This document shows positions 35,234-44,148 of a stretch of DNA of 64,000 nucleotides, piece by piece. The notes under the pieces were generated by a model. The model made no database searches. It was not told the DNA's origin and saw only the letters and a list, made by a program, of their open reading frames with translations. The stretch lies in contig PBWR01000023.1 of the NCBI GenBank assembly GCA_002727315.1, positions 1-64,000 on the forward strand, read 5' to 3'. This stretch comes from Alphaproteobacteria bacterium (lineage in GTDB: Bacteria > Pseudomonadota > Alphaproteobacteria > UBA6615). A program made the position numbers and the translations under genes. Each line of letters opens with the position of its first letter. Within the stretch, counting starts at the first letter, position 1.

Positions 35234-35428
35234 GTGTCGACACAAATACTGATCCTCGTCATCGCCGCGGTCGCGGGATCTTCCGCGATCGTCGGCTATG
35301 CCCTGTGCCGGTCGCTGCAGGTGCGAAAGCTCCGTCAGACGCAGGCGGTGCGTGATCGCCTCGGCGCCACGCTGGCGAGCGTGCTGTCCTCCTCGTCCGA
35401 CGCCGCGTCGGACGGCGATGCCGCATGA
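35234..35428 (+). CDS. Small single-pass membrane protein
   Basis: A 64-residue ORF with GTG start: one hydrophobic segment (ILILVIAAVAGSSAIVGYAL) followed by a charged helix and a Ser/Ala/Asp tail. Its stop overlaps the tsaE start (ATGA, 35425-35428), which supports it being translated. It occupies the ahcY-tsaE gap, where many alphaproteobacteria carry other genes. No family recognised. Confidence 0.5.
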   Translation: MSTQILILVIAAVAGSSAIVGYALCRSLQVRKLRQTQAVRDRLGATLASVLSSSSDAASDGDAA

Positions 35429-35928
35429 CGCGGTGCGCTTCCGATTCGGCCGCAGCGGGTCAGACCGAAACCGGGCGGACCTTTGAGTTGTCCGACGAGG
35501 TGGCGACAGAGGCATTGGGGGCCGCCTTGGCGCCCCTTCTCGCGCGCGGGGATGTGCTTGCCCTGACAGGGGATCTCGGAGCCGGGAAAACGACTCTGGC
35601 CCGCGGCATTGTTCGGTCCCTGGGTTACCGCGGCACGGTGCCGAGCCCGACATTTACCCTGGTCCAGCATTACGAAATCGATCCTCTGCCGGTGGCGCAC
35701 TTCGATCTCTACCGGATCGGTGCTGCGGACGAGATCGTGGAACTCGGGTTCGATGAAGCGAGGGCCGAGGGGATCGTGCTGCTCGAGTGGCCCGAACGGA
35801 TGGGATCGTATCTGCCTGCGGACCGGCTTCAGATTGCTCTCGACTATGATGCGGCCGGCAAGGCCCGCTTGGCCCGCGTTCGCGGCCCGGGAGACTGGGC
35901 GGAGCGGTTGCGCGCGTTGAGCCCATGA
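35425..35928 (+). CDS. tsaE: tRNA threonylcarbamoyladenosine biosynthesis ATPase TsaE
   Basis: A 167-residue P-loop ATPase (Walker A GDLGAGKT, 49-56; also SPTFTLVQHYE, HFDLYRI and LEWPERMG) needed with TsaB, TsaD and TsaC for t6A37 modification of ANN-decoding tRNAs. In many alphaproteobacteria it is followed by amgK and murU; here addB follows directly with a 4-nt overlap. Confidence 0.93.
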   Translation: MTRCASDSAAAGQTETGRTFELSDEVATEALGAALAPLLARGDVLALTGDLGAGKTTLARGIVRSLGYRGTVPSPTFTLVQHYEIDPLPVAHFDLYRIGAADEIVELGFDEARAEGIVLLEWPERMGSYLPADRLQIALDYDAAGKARLARVRGPGDWAERLRALSP

Positions 35929-38900
35929 CCGGCGCGCTCCCTGAGCCGGGCCTCTATTCGATTGCCGCGCACCGGCCGTTCCTGCGCGAACTGGCGGCAC
36001 AGATTCTGGGTGCATCGGAGCACGAAGGTGACCCACTGGCGCTGGCACGGACGACAATCCTGTTGCCGACCCGCCGGGCTTGCCGATCCCTCCAGGACAC
36101 CTTCCTGCAACTCACCGATGGCGCGCCGCTGGTGCTGCCGCGCATGGTCCCGATCGGGGACATCGACGAGGATGAGGTGTTTCTGACCGGCGAGGAATCC
36201 CGTCTGCTCGGGTCCGATCCCGAGGTCCCGCCGGCAATGCCGGAGCTGCGCCGGCGGATCCTGCTTGCCCGCATTCTCCAGGCGCATCCGGTGGCCGATT
36301 CGGAGCACATGCCCATCGACCACACGACCGAACTGGCCGGGGAGCTGGGTCGGTTCTTGGACCAGGTGCAGACCGAGCGGCTGGATTTCGATTCCCTCGC
36401 TGCGCTGGTGCCCGCCGAGTATGCGGCACACTGGCAGGAGACACTCACGTTCCTGCACGTCCTGACCGATGTCTGGCCGGACCTCCTGGCCGCCGAAGGT
36501 GTGATCGATGCGGCCGACCGGCGGAACCTTCTGCTCAGCGCCCGCGCAGACGCCTGGCGGCGGGAGCCGCCCACCGACCCGGTGATCGCGGCGGGCAGTA
36601 CCGGCAGCATTCCCGCGACGGCCGATCTGCTCGCCACCGTCGCCGGGTTGCCGGCGGGTTATGTGGTCCTGCCGGGCCTCGACCGGGTGCTGGACGAGAC
36701 GTCCTGGTCAAGCCTCGATCCGAGCCATCCCCAGTTCGGTCTGCGCCAGCTCCTGCTGCGGCTCGGGGCTGAGCGGGCCGGGGTGCGTGAATGGCCGGGC
36801 GCACACGAGCCGGGCACGGCCGGGCCCGCGCGTATGCGTCTGGTCTCGGAAGCAATGCGTCCGGCGGCCACAACTGAAGCCTGGCGTGGTGAGCGGGGCA
36901 GCATAGGGGCGGAAGCTCTTGCCGGCGTTCGGCGGATCGACGCGTGCGAGCCGCACGAGGAGGCTGGGGCCGTCGCCCTTGTGCTGCGTGAGGTGCTGGA
37001 GACGCCGGGGCGCACCGGGGCCCTGGTCACCCCGGACCGGGCGTTGGCGCGCCGGGTTGCTTCGATCCTCGGGCGTTGGGGCGTCGACATCGATGACAGT
37101 GCGGGCACACCGCTGGCGGATACACCGACGGGGATCTTCCTGCGCCTCGTCGTTGCACTGGTACATGAGGGAGCAGCACCGGTGCCCTTGCTGGCAGCGC
37201 TCAAGCATCCCCTGGCGTCGGGCGGGCAGGCGACGGTCGCGTTTCGCGCAAGGGTCCGGGACCTTGAGCGTGTGATTCTGCGTGGACCCCGGCCGGCAAG
37301 GGGTTTTGAAGGCCTGCGCCGCACCGCCGAGCGCACGGCCTACCGGGCCGCCAAACATGGCTGGACGGGCCCGCAGGATCTGGAAAAACTCCCCGATATT
37401 CTGGTCATGATAGACGGGTTGGCCGGGATCGCAGCACCCATGACGGAGGTAATGGACCAGGCCAATGCCGATCTATCGGATATTGTTCAGGCCCACATTG
37501 GCTTGTGTGAAGCGCTGGCGGCGAGCGCGGAGGAAACCGGTGCCACCCGATTGTGGGCCGGAGAGGCGGGCGAGGCGCTCGCCACGTTCGTCGCGGAACT
37601 GCTGGAAGCAGGTCCCGCCCTCGGGCCGGTGCCACCGGGCCGTTATGCGGCGCTGTTCGATGCATTGCTGGCGGGCCGGGTCGTACGTCCGCGATTCGGC
37701 GCACATCCCAGATTGTCGATCCTGGGACCGCTCGAGGCGCGGCTGCAGCATTTCGACGTGGTGGTTCTCGGCGGCCTGAACGAGGGAAGCTGGCCTCCCG
37801 AGGCCGACGTCGACCCCTGGATGGGCCGGACCATGCGCAGCGATTTCGGCCTGCCGTCGCCTGAACGCAGGATCGGCCTGAGCGCGCATGATTTTGCCCA
37901 GGCCTTTTGTGCCGAGCGGGTCGTCCTCTCCCGCTCCGAACGGGTCGATGGCGCCCCGAACATGCCGTCGCGCTGGCTGACACGTCTCGATGTCGCTGCC
38001 GACGCGCTCGGGCTGAAGGCCGCGCGCGAGGATGAACAGCAGGCGCGAAGCTATCTCCATTGGTGGCGGGCACTCGACGGGCCGCGCCTGGACCAGGTGA
38101 CGGATGGCAAGGCGGTACGGCCCCGGCCGGCACCGCCGGTGTCCGCGCGTCCTCGTCAACTTTCGGTCACCCAGATCGAGACCTGGATGCGTGACCCCTA
38201 TGCGATCTATGCCCGGGAAATCCTGAAACTCAGGGCGCTGCCACCCCTCGATCAGAATGCCGATGCAGCGATCTACGGGCAATTGATTCACGGCGTGCTC
38301 GACGGTTTCCTGGCGGAATCCGCCGTGGGGCCGTTGCCGGCGGACGCGCGCGAGCGTTTGATCACGCGCGGCACGGAGGCGCTTTCGCCCTATCGTAGCC
38401 TGCCGTCGGTCTGGACCTTCTGGTGGCCGCGCTTCGAGCGGATCGCCGACTGGTTCCTGTCTGTCGAGACGTTGCGACGGGCCAGCCTGAAGAGAACCCA
38501 TACCGAGATTACCGGTTCTCTGACATTCGACGCGCCGGCCGGTCCCTTCCGCCTGTCCGCCCGGGCCGACCGGATCGATGAACTTGTCGATGGCGGCCTG
38601 GCGGTCATCGACTTAAAGACCGGGGCGCCACCGTCCAAGCGCGAGGTGATGGCGGGATTTGCCCCGCAATTGCCCCTGGAGGCGGTGATCGTCGGCGCCG
38701 GCGGCTTTGCCGATGTACCGGCCGGAGAGGTTAGCGAGCTGGCATTCTGGCGCCTGTCGGGCGGCCGTGACCCTGGCCAGGTGCGCGACGCGGCCGATGA
38801 TCCAGCAGCGGTGGCCGCCGAGGCCTATGCGGGCCTGAAGGCGCTCGTGGCCCGGTTTGACGATCCGGCGACCGTCTATGAAGCCCGGCCCCGCCCCGAC

Positions 38901-39002
38901 CGGGCTCCCGTGTACTCCGACTATGAACATCTGGCCCGCGTGCGCGAATGGTCGAGCGGCGGCGATCCGGGCGGTGAGACCGACGGCGGAGGTGATGCAT
39001 GA
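35925..39002 (+). CDS. addB: Double-strand break repair protein AddB
   Basis: A 1025-residue subunit of the AddAB helicase-nuclease that processes double-strand breaks for RecA. N-terminal inactive-helicase-like region (TILLPTRRACRSLQDTF), a middle helicase-like fold (LGGLNEGSWPPEADVDPWMG), and a C-terminal nuclease with LAVIDLKTGAPPS (PD-(D/E)xK motif). The start overlaps tsaE (ATGA) and the end overlaps addA (ATGA). Alphaproteobacterial type, recognised by the conserved LSVTQIETWMRDPYAIYAR stretch. Confidence 0.93.
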   Translation: MTGALPEPGLYSIAAHRPFLRELAAQILGASEHEGDPLALARTTILLPTRRACRSLQDTFLQLTDGAPLVLPRMVPIGDIDEDEVFLTGEESRLLGSDPEVPPAMPELRRRILLARILQAHPVADSEHMPIDHTTELAGELGRFLDQVQTERLDFDSLAALVPAEYAAHWQETLTFLHVLTDVWPDLLAAEGVIDAADRRNLLLSARADAWRREPPTDPVIAAGSTGSIPATADLLATVAGLPAGYVVLPGLDRVLDETSWSSLDPSHPQFGLRQLLLRLGAERAGVREWPGAHEPGTAGPARMRLVSEAMRPAATTEAWRGERGSIGAEALAGVRRIDACEPHEEAGAVALVLREVLETPGRTGALVTPDRALARRVASILGRWGVDIDDSAGTPLADTPTGIFLRLVVALVHEGAAPVPLLAALKHPLASGGQATVAFRARVRDLERVILRGPRPARGFEGLRRTAERTAYRAAKHGWTGPQDLEKLPDILVMIDGLAGIAAPMTEVMDQANADLSDIVQAHIGLCEALAASAEETGATRLWAGEAGEALATFVAELLEAGPALGPVPPGRYAALFDALLAGRVVRPRFGAHPRLSILGPLEARLQHFDVVVLGGLNEGSWPPEADVDPWMGRTMRSDFGLPSPERRIGLSAHDFAQAFCAERVVLSRSERVDGAPNMPSRWLTRLDVAADALGLKAAREDEQQARSYLHWWRALDGPRLDQVTDGKAVRPRPAPPVSARPRQLSVTQIETWMRDPYAIYAREILKLRALPPLDQNADAAIYGQLIHGVLDGFLAESAVGPLPADARERLITRGTEALSPYRSLPSVWTFWWPRFERIADWFLSVETLRRASLKRTHTEITGSLTFDAPAGPFRLSARADRIDELVDGGLAVIDLKTGAPPSKREVMAGFAPQLPLEAVIVGAGGFADVPAGEVSELAFWRLSGGRDPGQVRDAADDPAAVAAEAYAGLKALVARFDDPATVYEARPRPDRAPVYSDYEHLARVREWSSGGDPGGETDGGGDA

Positions 39003-42000
39003 GCCTCACCGATTTCAATCCCGCACAGCTCGACCGTGTCATCCAGCGCCAGCGGCTGGGCGCAGATGCCGGCGCGAATGCTTGGGTGTCCGCATCGGCG
39101 GGCGCGGGCAAGACCCGGGTCCTGCGAGATCGGGTGTTGCGTCTTCTGCTGGCCGGGGTCCCGCCCCAGCGTGTGCTGTGCCTGACCTTCACCAAGGCCG
39201 CCGCCGCCGAGATGTCCCGCCGGATCAATGCCGAGCTCGGGGCCTGGACTGTTTCGGATGATGCCGAATTGCCGGCGCAGCTCTCCGATCTATTGGGCCG
39301 CGATGCGACCGACGACGAACGGCTGCGCGCGCGCCAATTGTTCGCTCGGGTCCTCGATACACCCGGCGGCATGAAGATCATGACCATTCATGCGTTCTGC
39401 CAGTCGGTGTTGCGCCGGTTCCCCCTGGAAGCGGGCGTGGTGCCCCATTTCCGGGTCATGGAGGAACGCGACTCCAGCGAGATGATGGACGAGGCCCAGG
39501 CCGAACTTCTCGCGAGCGCCCATCTGGGAGGCGGCGAGCTCAGCGCCGCGGCCGCAACGGTGGCGCGCCGGGTGCATGAAACCCGGTTCCCGGAGCTGCT
39601 GAACGAGATAGCCCGCGCGCGCGCGGCGTTCGCGGAGTTCCTGCAGCGATCGGGTGGAATCGAAGGTGCATGGGACCGGATGGCAGACCGCCTGGGGGTG
39701 GTGTTGGGGACAGACACCGACGACATTCTGGCCGATGCCTGTGACGACACGGCGTTCGATGATGCCGGTCTGCGGCAGGCCGTCGCCGGGCTGGCGGCGG
39801 GCTCCGCCGCCGATCAGGCGCGTGCCGCGGAAATCGGTGCCTGGCTGGCTGGCGAACCGGCGCAGCGGAAGGCGGTGCTGGATAGCTATGCCGCGGTCTT
39901 CCTGACACAGGGCGGGCAGGGCTCCGTGCGCAAGACCCTGGCGACCAAGCCGGTGCGGGAAGCCGACCCGGCCCTCGAAGATATCCTTGCCCGCGAGGCC
40001 GAGCGCCTCGTGGCGCTGCGCGAGGCTTTGCGGAAGGCCGACCTCTATCAGTCGAACTGCGCGCTTGTGCGCCTGGCGGCGGAGCTGATTGCGCGATACG
40101 AGGCCAGGAAGGCGGCGAGCGGACGTCTCGATTTCGATGACCTGATCGCCCGTACCCGTGCGCTATTGCGCGGCGACGGCGCCGCCGCCTGGGTCCTGTT
40201 CAAGCTCGATGGCGGGATCGACCATGTCCTGATTGACGAGGCCCAGGACACGAACCCCGAGCAGTGGGACGTGGTCCTGTCCCTGGTGGATGAGTTCTTT
40301 GCCGGGATCAGCGCCCGCGACGAGTCGGTGGGCGCGGTCGGTTTGCCGGAACGCAGTGTGTTCGCGGTCGGCGATGCAAAACAGTCGATATACAGTTTCC
40401 AGGGGGCCGATCCCGCTCGGTTTGAGCTGGTTCGCCGCCATCTGGAGGCCCGCGCGGACGCAGCGCGGCGGGACTGGAACAATGTGCCGCTGGATTTCTC
40501 GTTTCGTTCGGCACGGCCGATCCTCGAGGCGGTCGACAAGGTGTTCGAATCGCCCCGGGCCGGCGACGGTGTGGTCGATCCGGATGCACCGGTCCAGCAC
40601 ACGCCGCTGCGTGATGCGGCTGCGGGCCGTGTCGAGATCTGGCCGCCCGTGGTGGTCGAAAAACTCGCGGAGCCCGAACCCTGGAAGCCGCCGGTCGACC
40701 CGGTCATGCGGCCCGGCGCGATGGAGCAACTGGCTGAGATGATTGCCGGGCAAACGGCCGACTGGCTGGCGCAGGGAGAGATCCTAGAAAGCAAGGGGCG
40801 GCCGATCGAGGCGGAGGACATCATGGTCCTGGTGCGTCAGCGCGGCGCCTTCGTGGAGGCTCTGGTGCGCGCATTCAAGGCGCACAACGTGCCGGTGGCG
40901 GGTGTCGACCGGATGGTGCTCAGCGAGCAGATGGCGGTGATGGACCTGCTGGCACTGGGGGAATTCCTGTTGCTGCCGGAAGACGACCTCACCCTTGCGA
41001 CCGTCCTCAAGAGCCCGCTGGTCGGGTTCGACGAGGAGACGCTGTTTGCCCTTTCTCATGATCGTGGGGAGCAAACGCTGTGGCAGGCGCTGGCCGGACG
41101 GCGGGAGGAGAACGAGATCTTTGCCCATGCGCACGGCCATCTCTCGGATCTGCTGGGCCGGGTCGATTACGAGCGGCCCTATGAACTCTATGCCGGTCTT
41201 CTGGCGGGCGGCGGGCGGGAGCGACTGTTTGCCCGCCTCGGCCCGGATGCGGCGGACCCGATCGACGAGTTCCTGTCCCTCGCGCTCTCTTATGAACGCG
41301 GCCATGCACCGACCCTGCAGGGCTTCCTGCATTGGGTCGCCGCCGGCCAGGCGGAAGTGAAACGCGATCTGGACCAGACCGGCGGTGCGGTACGCGTGAT
41401 GACCGTGCATGGGGCCAAGGGGCTGGAGGCGCCCATCGTCTTCCTGCCGGACACGACGCGCCTGCCGCGGCACCTGCCCAATATCCTGTGGGATGAGGAT
41501 GATCAGGGTCCGTATTTCATCTGGTTGCCGCACGCCGAGGATGCGGACGCCACGACCGGTGAACTTCGCGAGACGGTTCGGGCGCGGCGCGACCAGGAAT
41601 ATCGGCGGCTTCTGTATGTCGCGATGACGCGTGCGGAAGAGCGCCTGTATGTTTGCGGCTGGAACGAACCCGCCGAGGGGTCCTGGTACAATCTTGTCCG
41701 CCCGGCGCTGGAGATGATCGGGCGCCCGGTCGACGCCGCCGCGTTCGGCGCGCTGGGGGGCGAAGTGGAACCGGTCCTGCGTCTGTCGGTCGATCAGCGC
41801 GGACCTGTCTCCCCGGTGACCGCGACCGGGGATCCGGAGCTGCTGGCCATGCCTGCCTGGATTTCGCAGTCGGTGCCGCCGGAACCTTCGCCGTCGCGCC
41901 CCCTGGTGCCGTCCGATCCCGGCGAAGACCCGCCCGTGCGTACACCCGGCGGTCTGCGCGATGACGGCGCACGTTTTCGCCGCGGCAATATCCTGCACCG

Positions 42001-42496
42001 CCTGTTGCAATGGCTGCCCGAATTGCCGGTCGGCACACGCCGGGACGCCGCGGCGCGATATCTGGCCCGCCCGGGCCTGGCCCTTGAAGAGACGGCGCAG
42101 GCGGATCTCCTGGAGGAGATCATGGTGGTGCTCGAGGCCGAGGCCTTTGCCGGCCTGTTCGGGCCGCAGAGCATCTCGGAGGTTGCGGTGACCGGCACCG
42201 TCCGCGCGGCCGATGGTGCCGCATTCGTCATTTCGGGCCAGATCGACCGGCTAGTGCTGTCCGACGGCGAGGTGGCGATCGTCGACTACAAGTCCAACCG
42301 CCCGCCCCCGGACGCCGCGCAGGACGTGGCACCCGTCTATCTGCGTCAAATGGCAGCATACCGGCACCTGATCGCCCAGGCCTGGCCGGATCGCGTGGTC
42401 CGTGCCTATCTGCTGTGGACCGATGCGCCGCGGCTGATGGAGCTTTCCGCCGATCTGCTCGATCGCCACGCGCCGTCCGGCCGCACGTCGGTGTGA
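38999..42496 (+). CDS. addA: Double-strand break repair helicase AddA
   Basis: An 1165-residue UvrD-type helicase/nuclease, partner of AddB. Walker A SASAGAGKT is near residue 35, helicase motif II HVLIDEAQDTNPEQWD is near 415, motif III VGDAKQSIYSFQGADP near 460, and later helicase motifs TVHGAKGLEAPIVFL and YVAMTRAEERLYVCG. The C-terminal nuclease carries VAIVDYKSNRP. Together with AddB it resects breaks until a recombination hotspot (Chi-like) site. Translationally coupled to addB. Confidence 0.95.
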   Translation: MSLTDFNPAQLDRVIQRQRLGADAGANAWVSASAGAGKTRVLRDRVLRLLLAGVPPQRVLCLTFTKAAAAEMSRRINAELGAWTVSDDAELPAQLSDLLGRDATDDERLRARQLFARVLDTPGGMKIMTIHAFCQSVLRRFPLEAGVVPHFRVMEERDSSEMMDEAQAELLASAHLGGGELSAAAATVARRVHETRFPELLNEIARARAAFAEFLQRSGGIEGAWDRMADRLGVVLGTDTDDILADACDDTAFDDAGLRQAVAGLAAGSAADQARAAEIGAWLAGEPAQRKAVLDSYAAVFLTQGGQGSVRKTLATKPVREADPALEDILAREAERLVALREALRKADLYQSNCALVRLAAELIARYEARKAASGRLDFDDLIARTRALLRGDGAAAWVLFKLDGGIDHVLIDEAQDTNPEQWDVVLSLVDEFFAGISARDESVGAVGLPERSVFAVGDAKQSIYSFQGADPARFELVRRHLEARADAARRDWNNVPLDFSFRSARPILEAVDKVFESPRAGDGVVDPDAPVQHTPLRDAAAGRVEIWPPVVVEKLAEPEPWKPPVDPVMRPGAMEQLAEMIAGQTADWLAQGEILESKGRPIEAEDIMVLVRQRGAFVEALVRAFKAHNVPVAGVDRMVLSEQMAVMDLLALGEFLLLPEDDLTLATVLKSPLVGFDEETLFALSHDRGEQTLWQALAGRREENEIFAHAHGHLSDLLGRVDYERPYELYAGLLAGGGRERLFARLGPDAADPIDEFLSLALSYERGHAPTLQGFLHWVAAGQAEVKRDLDQTGGAVRVMTVHGAKGLEAPIVFLPDTTRLPRHLPNILWDEDDQGPYFIWLPHAEDADATTGELRETVRARRDQEYRRLLYVAMTRAEERLYVCGWNEPAEGSWYNLVRPALEMIGRPVDAAAFGALGGEVEPVLRLSVDQRGPVSPVTATGDPELLAMPAWISQSVPPEPSPSRPLVPSDPGEDPPVRTPGGLRDDGARFRRGNILHRLLQWLPELPVGTRRDAAARYLARPGLALEETAQADLLEEIMVVLEAEAFAGLFGPQSISEVAVTGTVRAADGAAFVISGQIDRLVLSDGEVAIVDYKSNRPPPDAAQDVAPVYLRQMAAYRHLIAQAWPDRVVRAYLLWTDAPRLMELSADLLDRHAPSGRTSV

Positions 42497-42606
42497 ACGG
42501 GCGGTGAGGGGCTGTTCTTGACGATTCGCAAAGCGAAATCTAGTTTCGAGCGCAATGATAAACACCCGGGCCGCCGCTGCGCCTGGACTACCGAAAAGGA
42601 TTAGAT

Positions 42607-42927
42607 ATGCCGTCCAAGCAGATTACCGACGATTCCTTTGAGACCGACGTTTTGCAATCGGACAAGCCCGTTCTGGTGGATTTCTGGGCGGAATGGTGTG
42701 GTCCCTGCAAGCAGATCGGCCCGACCCTGGAAGAGCTATCCGACGACAAGGACGGTTCGATCGTGGTTGCCAAGCTCAATATCGACGACAACCCGATGAC
42801 GCCGTCGAAATACGGTGTGCGCGGCATCCCCACGCTTCTGCTTTTCAAGGAGGGTCAGGTCGCCTCGATGAAGGTCGGCAGCCTCCCCAAGAGCCAGATT
42901 TACGACTGGGTCGATTCCGTCCTCTAG
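42607..42927 (+). CDS. trxA: Thioredoxin
   Basis: A 106-residue classical thioredoxin with active site WCGPC (Cys31, Cys34), preceded by VLVDFWAE and followed by the cis-Pro segment [10 protein letters not shown]. Start ATG 42607 follows GAAAAGGA. Reduces disulfides in the cytoplasm and feeds MsrB and ribonucleotide reductase. Follows addA with ~110 bp between, so it may have its own promoter, and is closed by a strong terminator. Confidence 0.96.
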   Translation: MPSKQITDDSFETDVLQSDKPVLVDFWAEWCGPCKQIGPTLEELSDDKDGSIVVAKLNIDDNPMTPSKYGVRGIPTLLLFKEGQVASMKVGSLPKSQIYDWVDSVL

Positions 42928-42952
42928 GACCGGATATCAGCGTACTTCAAGG

Positions 42953-42977
42953 AACCCTGCCTTCGGGCAGGGTTTTT
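42953..42977 (+). terminator. Strong intrinsic terminator after trxA
   Basis: A perfect 9-bp stem AACCCTGCC / GGCAGGGTT closed by a TTCG tetraloop and followed by TTT, 25 nt after the trxA stop. A textbook rho-independent terminator; it also separates trxA from the convergent 2OG-oxygenase gene. Confidence 0.9.
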
Positions 42978-42987
42978 CTTGTCGCGG

Positions 42988-44064
42988 TCAGGTCGTTGCC
43001 CGCTGTTTGCTATAGCGCTCCAGCAACTGGCGGCCGGTCTCGTCATACATGAACGAAAGCAGCGTGTAGCGCCGGCCCTTGGTCACGTCGGTCGCCTCGT
43101 GCAGCAGGTTGCACGAAAAAATCGCCGCCTCGCCCGTCGCCGGGCTGTAGCTCGTCATGCCGTACTCCGGGAACCGGAGCTCACCGCCCTCATACTCCTC
43201 GGTGTTCAGGTTCAGGGTCATGGCAAAGCGCCGGTGCGCCGTGCCGATGGTGCTGTTGTCGCGGTGTGGCCGGAAAAAGCCGCCGACATCGGCGTCGTAG
43301 CGCGCGATCTTGAATTCTTCGACAAAACGGATCGGGCAGTGAAACGCGAGCTGGATTTCCGGCAGGACGCGCCGCTCGATCCGGCTGCCGATGGCCTCGA
43401 GCAAATCCGCATCGACAACATGATGGTCGCGCCGGCGCTTGGTCTCGCCGTCGGTGATGTGCACCATCTTGCCTTCTCTCATGCGCAGGGTGCCCGAGGC
43501 CTCGTTGCCGCGTTCCTCGAACTGCGCGATCAGCCATTTGCAGAAATCCGGTGAAAACACCTCCGGGATGACTAGGACCGGCGGGTGCAGACTGGCCGTT
43601 GTCACCACGACGGGGTCCATGGCCACGATCTCGGCAGCCGCCCGTTCGGCGATCGGCGTGTCGCCGGGGCGCAGGACCGAGCGCACCTTCATGTCGCGGC
43701 CGAATATGAATCCCATCAGTTTGCCGCGGGCGCCGAAGCGGCTCGCGACCTTCTTGTCGGCATCCGAGAGCATAAAGAATTCTGCATCGTTCTCGGTTGC
43801 GGTCTTCTGCACCAGCGGGACCGGGTCGGCGGTGATGGTAAACAGGTGCGCGCCGGCATTCAGCATGGCGGGGGCGGCACGGAACATGGCCTGAAGCTCC
43901 GCCATCGCGCCCGGATCCTTTTGGGTCGGGTACAGGAGGGCGAACAGGGGACCGCCGCGTGACTTGTCTCTGAGATTGATCACGACGTCGCGCTGGTCGG
44001 GAAGGAAGAAGTTGGGGGCCCGGTCGCCCCGTTCCAGCGTGTCGTCCAGTTTCGGTGTGCTCAT
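42988..44064 (-). CDS. Redoxin-2OG-Fe(II) oxygenase fusion (prolyl 4-hydroxylase-like)
   Basis: A 358-residue fusion. Residues ~1-155 follow a redoxin/peroxiredoxin-like fold (RGDRAPNFFLPDQRDVVINL, later SRFGARGKLMGFIFGRDMKV), but the peroxidatic Cys position appears not to be Cys (LLYPTQKDP). Residues ~165-358 form a 2OG-Fe(II) dioxygenase with His267-x-Asp269 in FRPHRDN, distal His322 in NLLHEATDV, and the 2OG-binding Arg (~331-332, GRRYTLL). It probably hydroxylates a prolyl or other protein side chain. It is inserted in the gap between convergent trxA and folC. Confidence 0.82.
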   Translation of the reverse strand: MSTPKLDDTLERGDRAPNFFLPDQRDVVINLRDKSRGGPLFALLYPTQKDPGAMAELQAMFRAAPAMLNAGAHLFTITADPVPLVQKTATENDAEFFMLSDADKKVASRFGARGKLMGFIFGRDMKVRSVLRPGDTPIAERAAAEIVAMDPVVVTTASLHPPVLVIPEVFSPDFCKWLIAQFEERGNEASGTLRMREGKMVHITDGETKRRRDHHVVDADLLEAIGSRIERRVLPEIQLAFHCPIRFVEEFKIARYDADVGGFFRPHRDNSTIGTAHRRFAMTLNLNTEEYEGGELRFPEYGMTSYSPATGEAAIFSCNLLHEATDVTKGRRYTLLSFMYDETGRQLLERYSKQRATT

Positions 44065-44148
44065 GGTCGTGCCGCTTCGCCTGTTGGGCCGGATCTCGGG
44101 GATCCGCGCCCAGAATACGCCCGGTGCGTTGCCGCTACCAAGGGGTGT

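Noticed and set aside
33686..35653. 655-codon minus-strand frame across ahcY
   Set aside because: Antisense shadow of ahcY, which has full family motifs.
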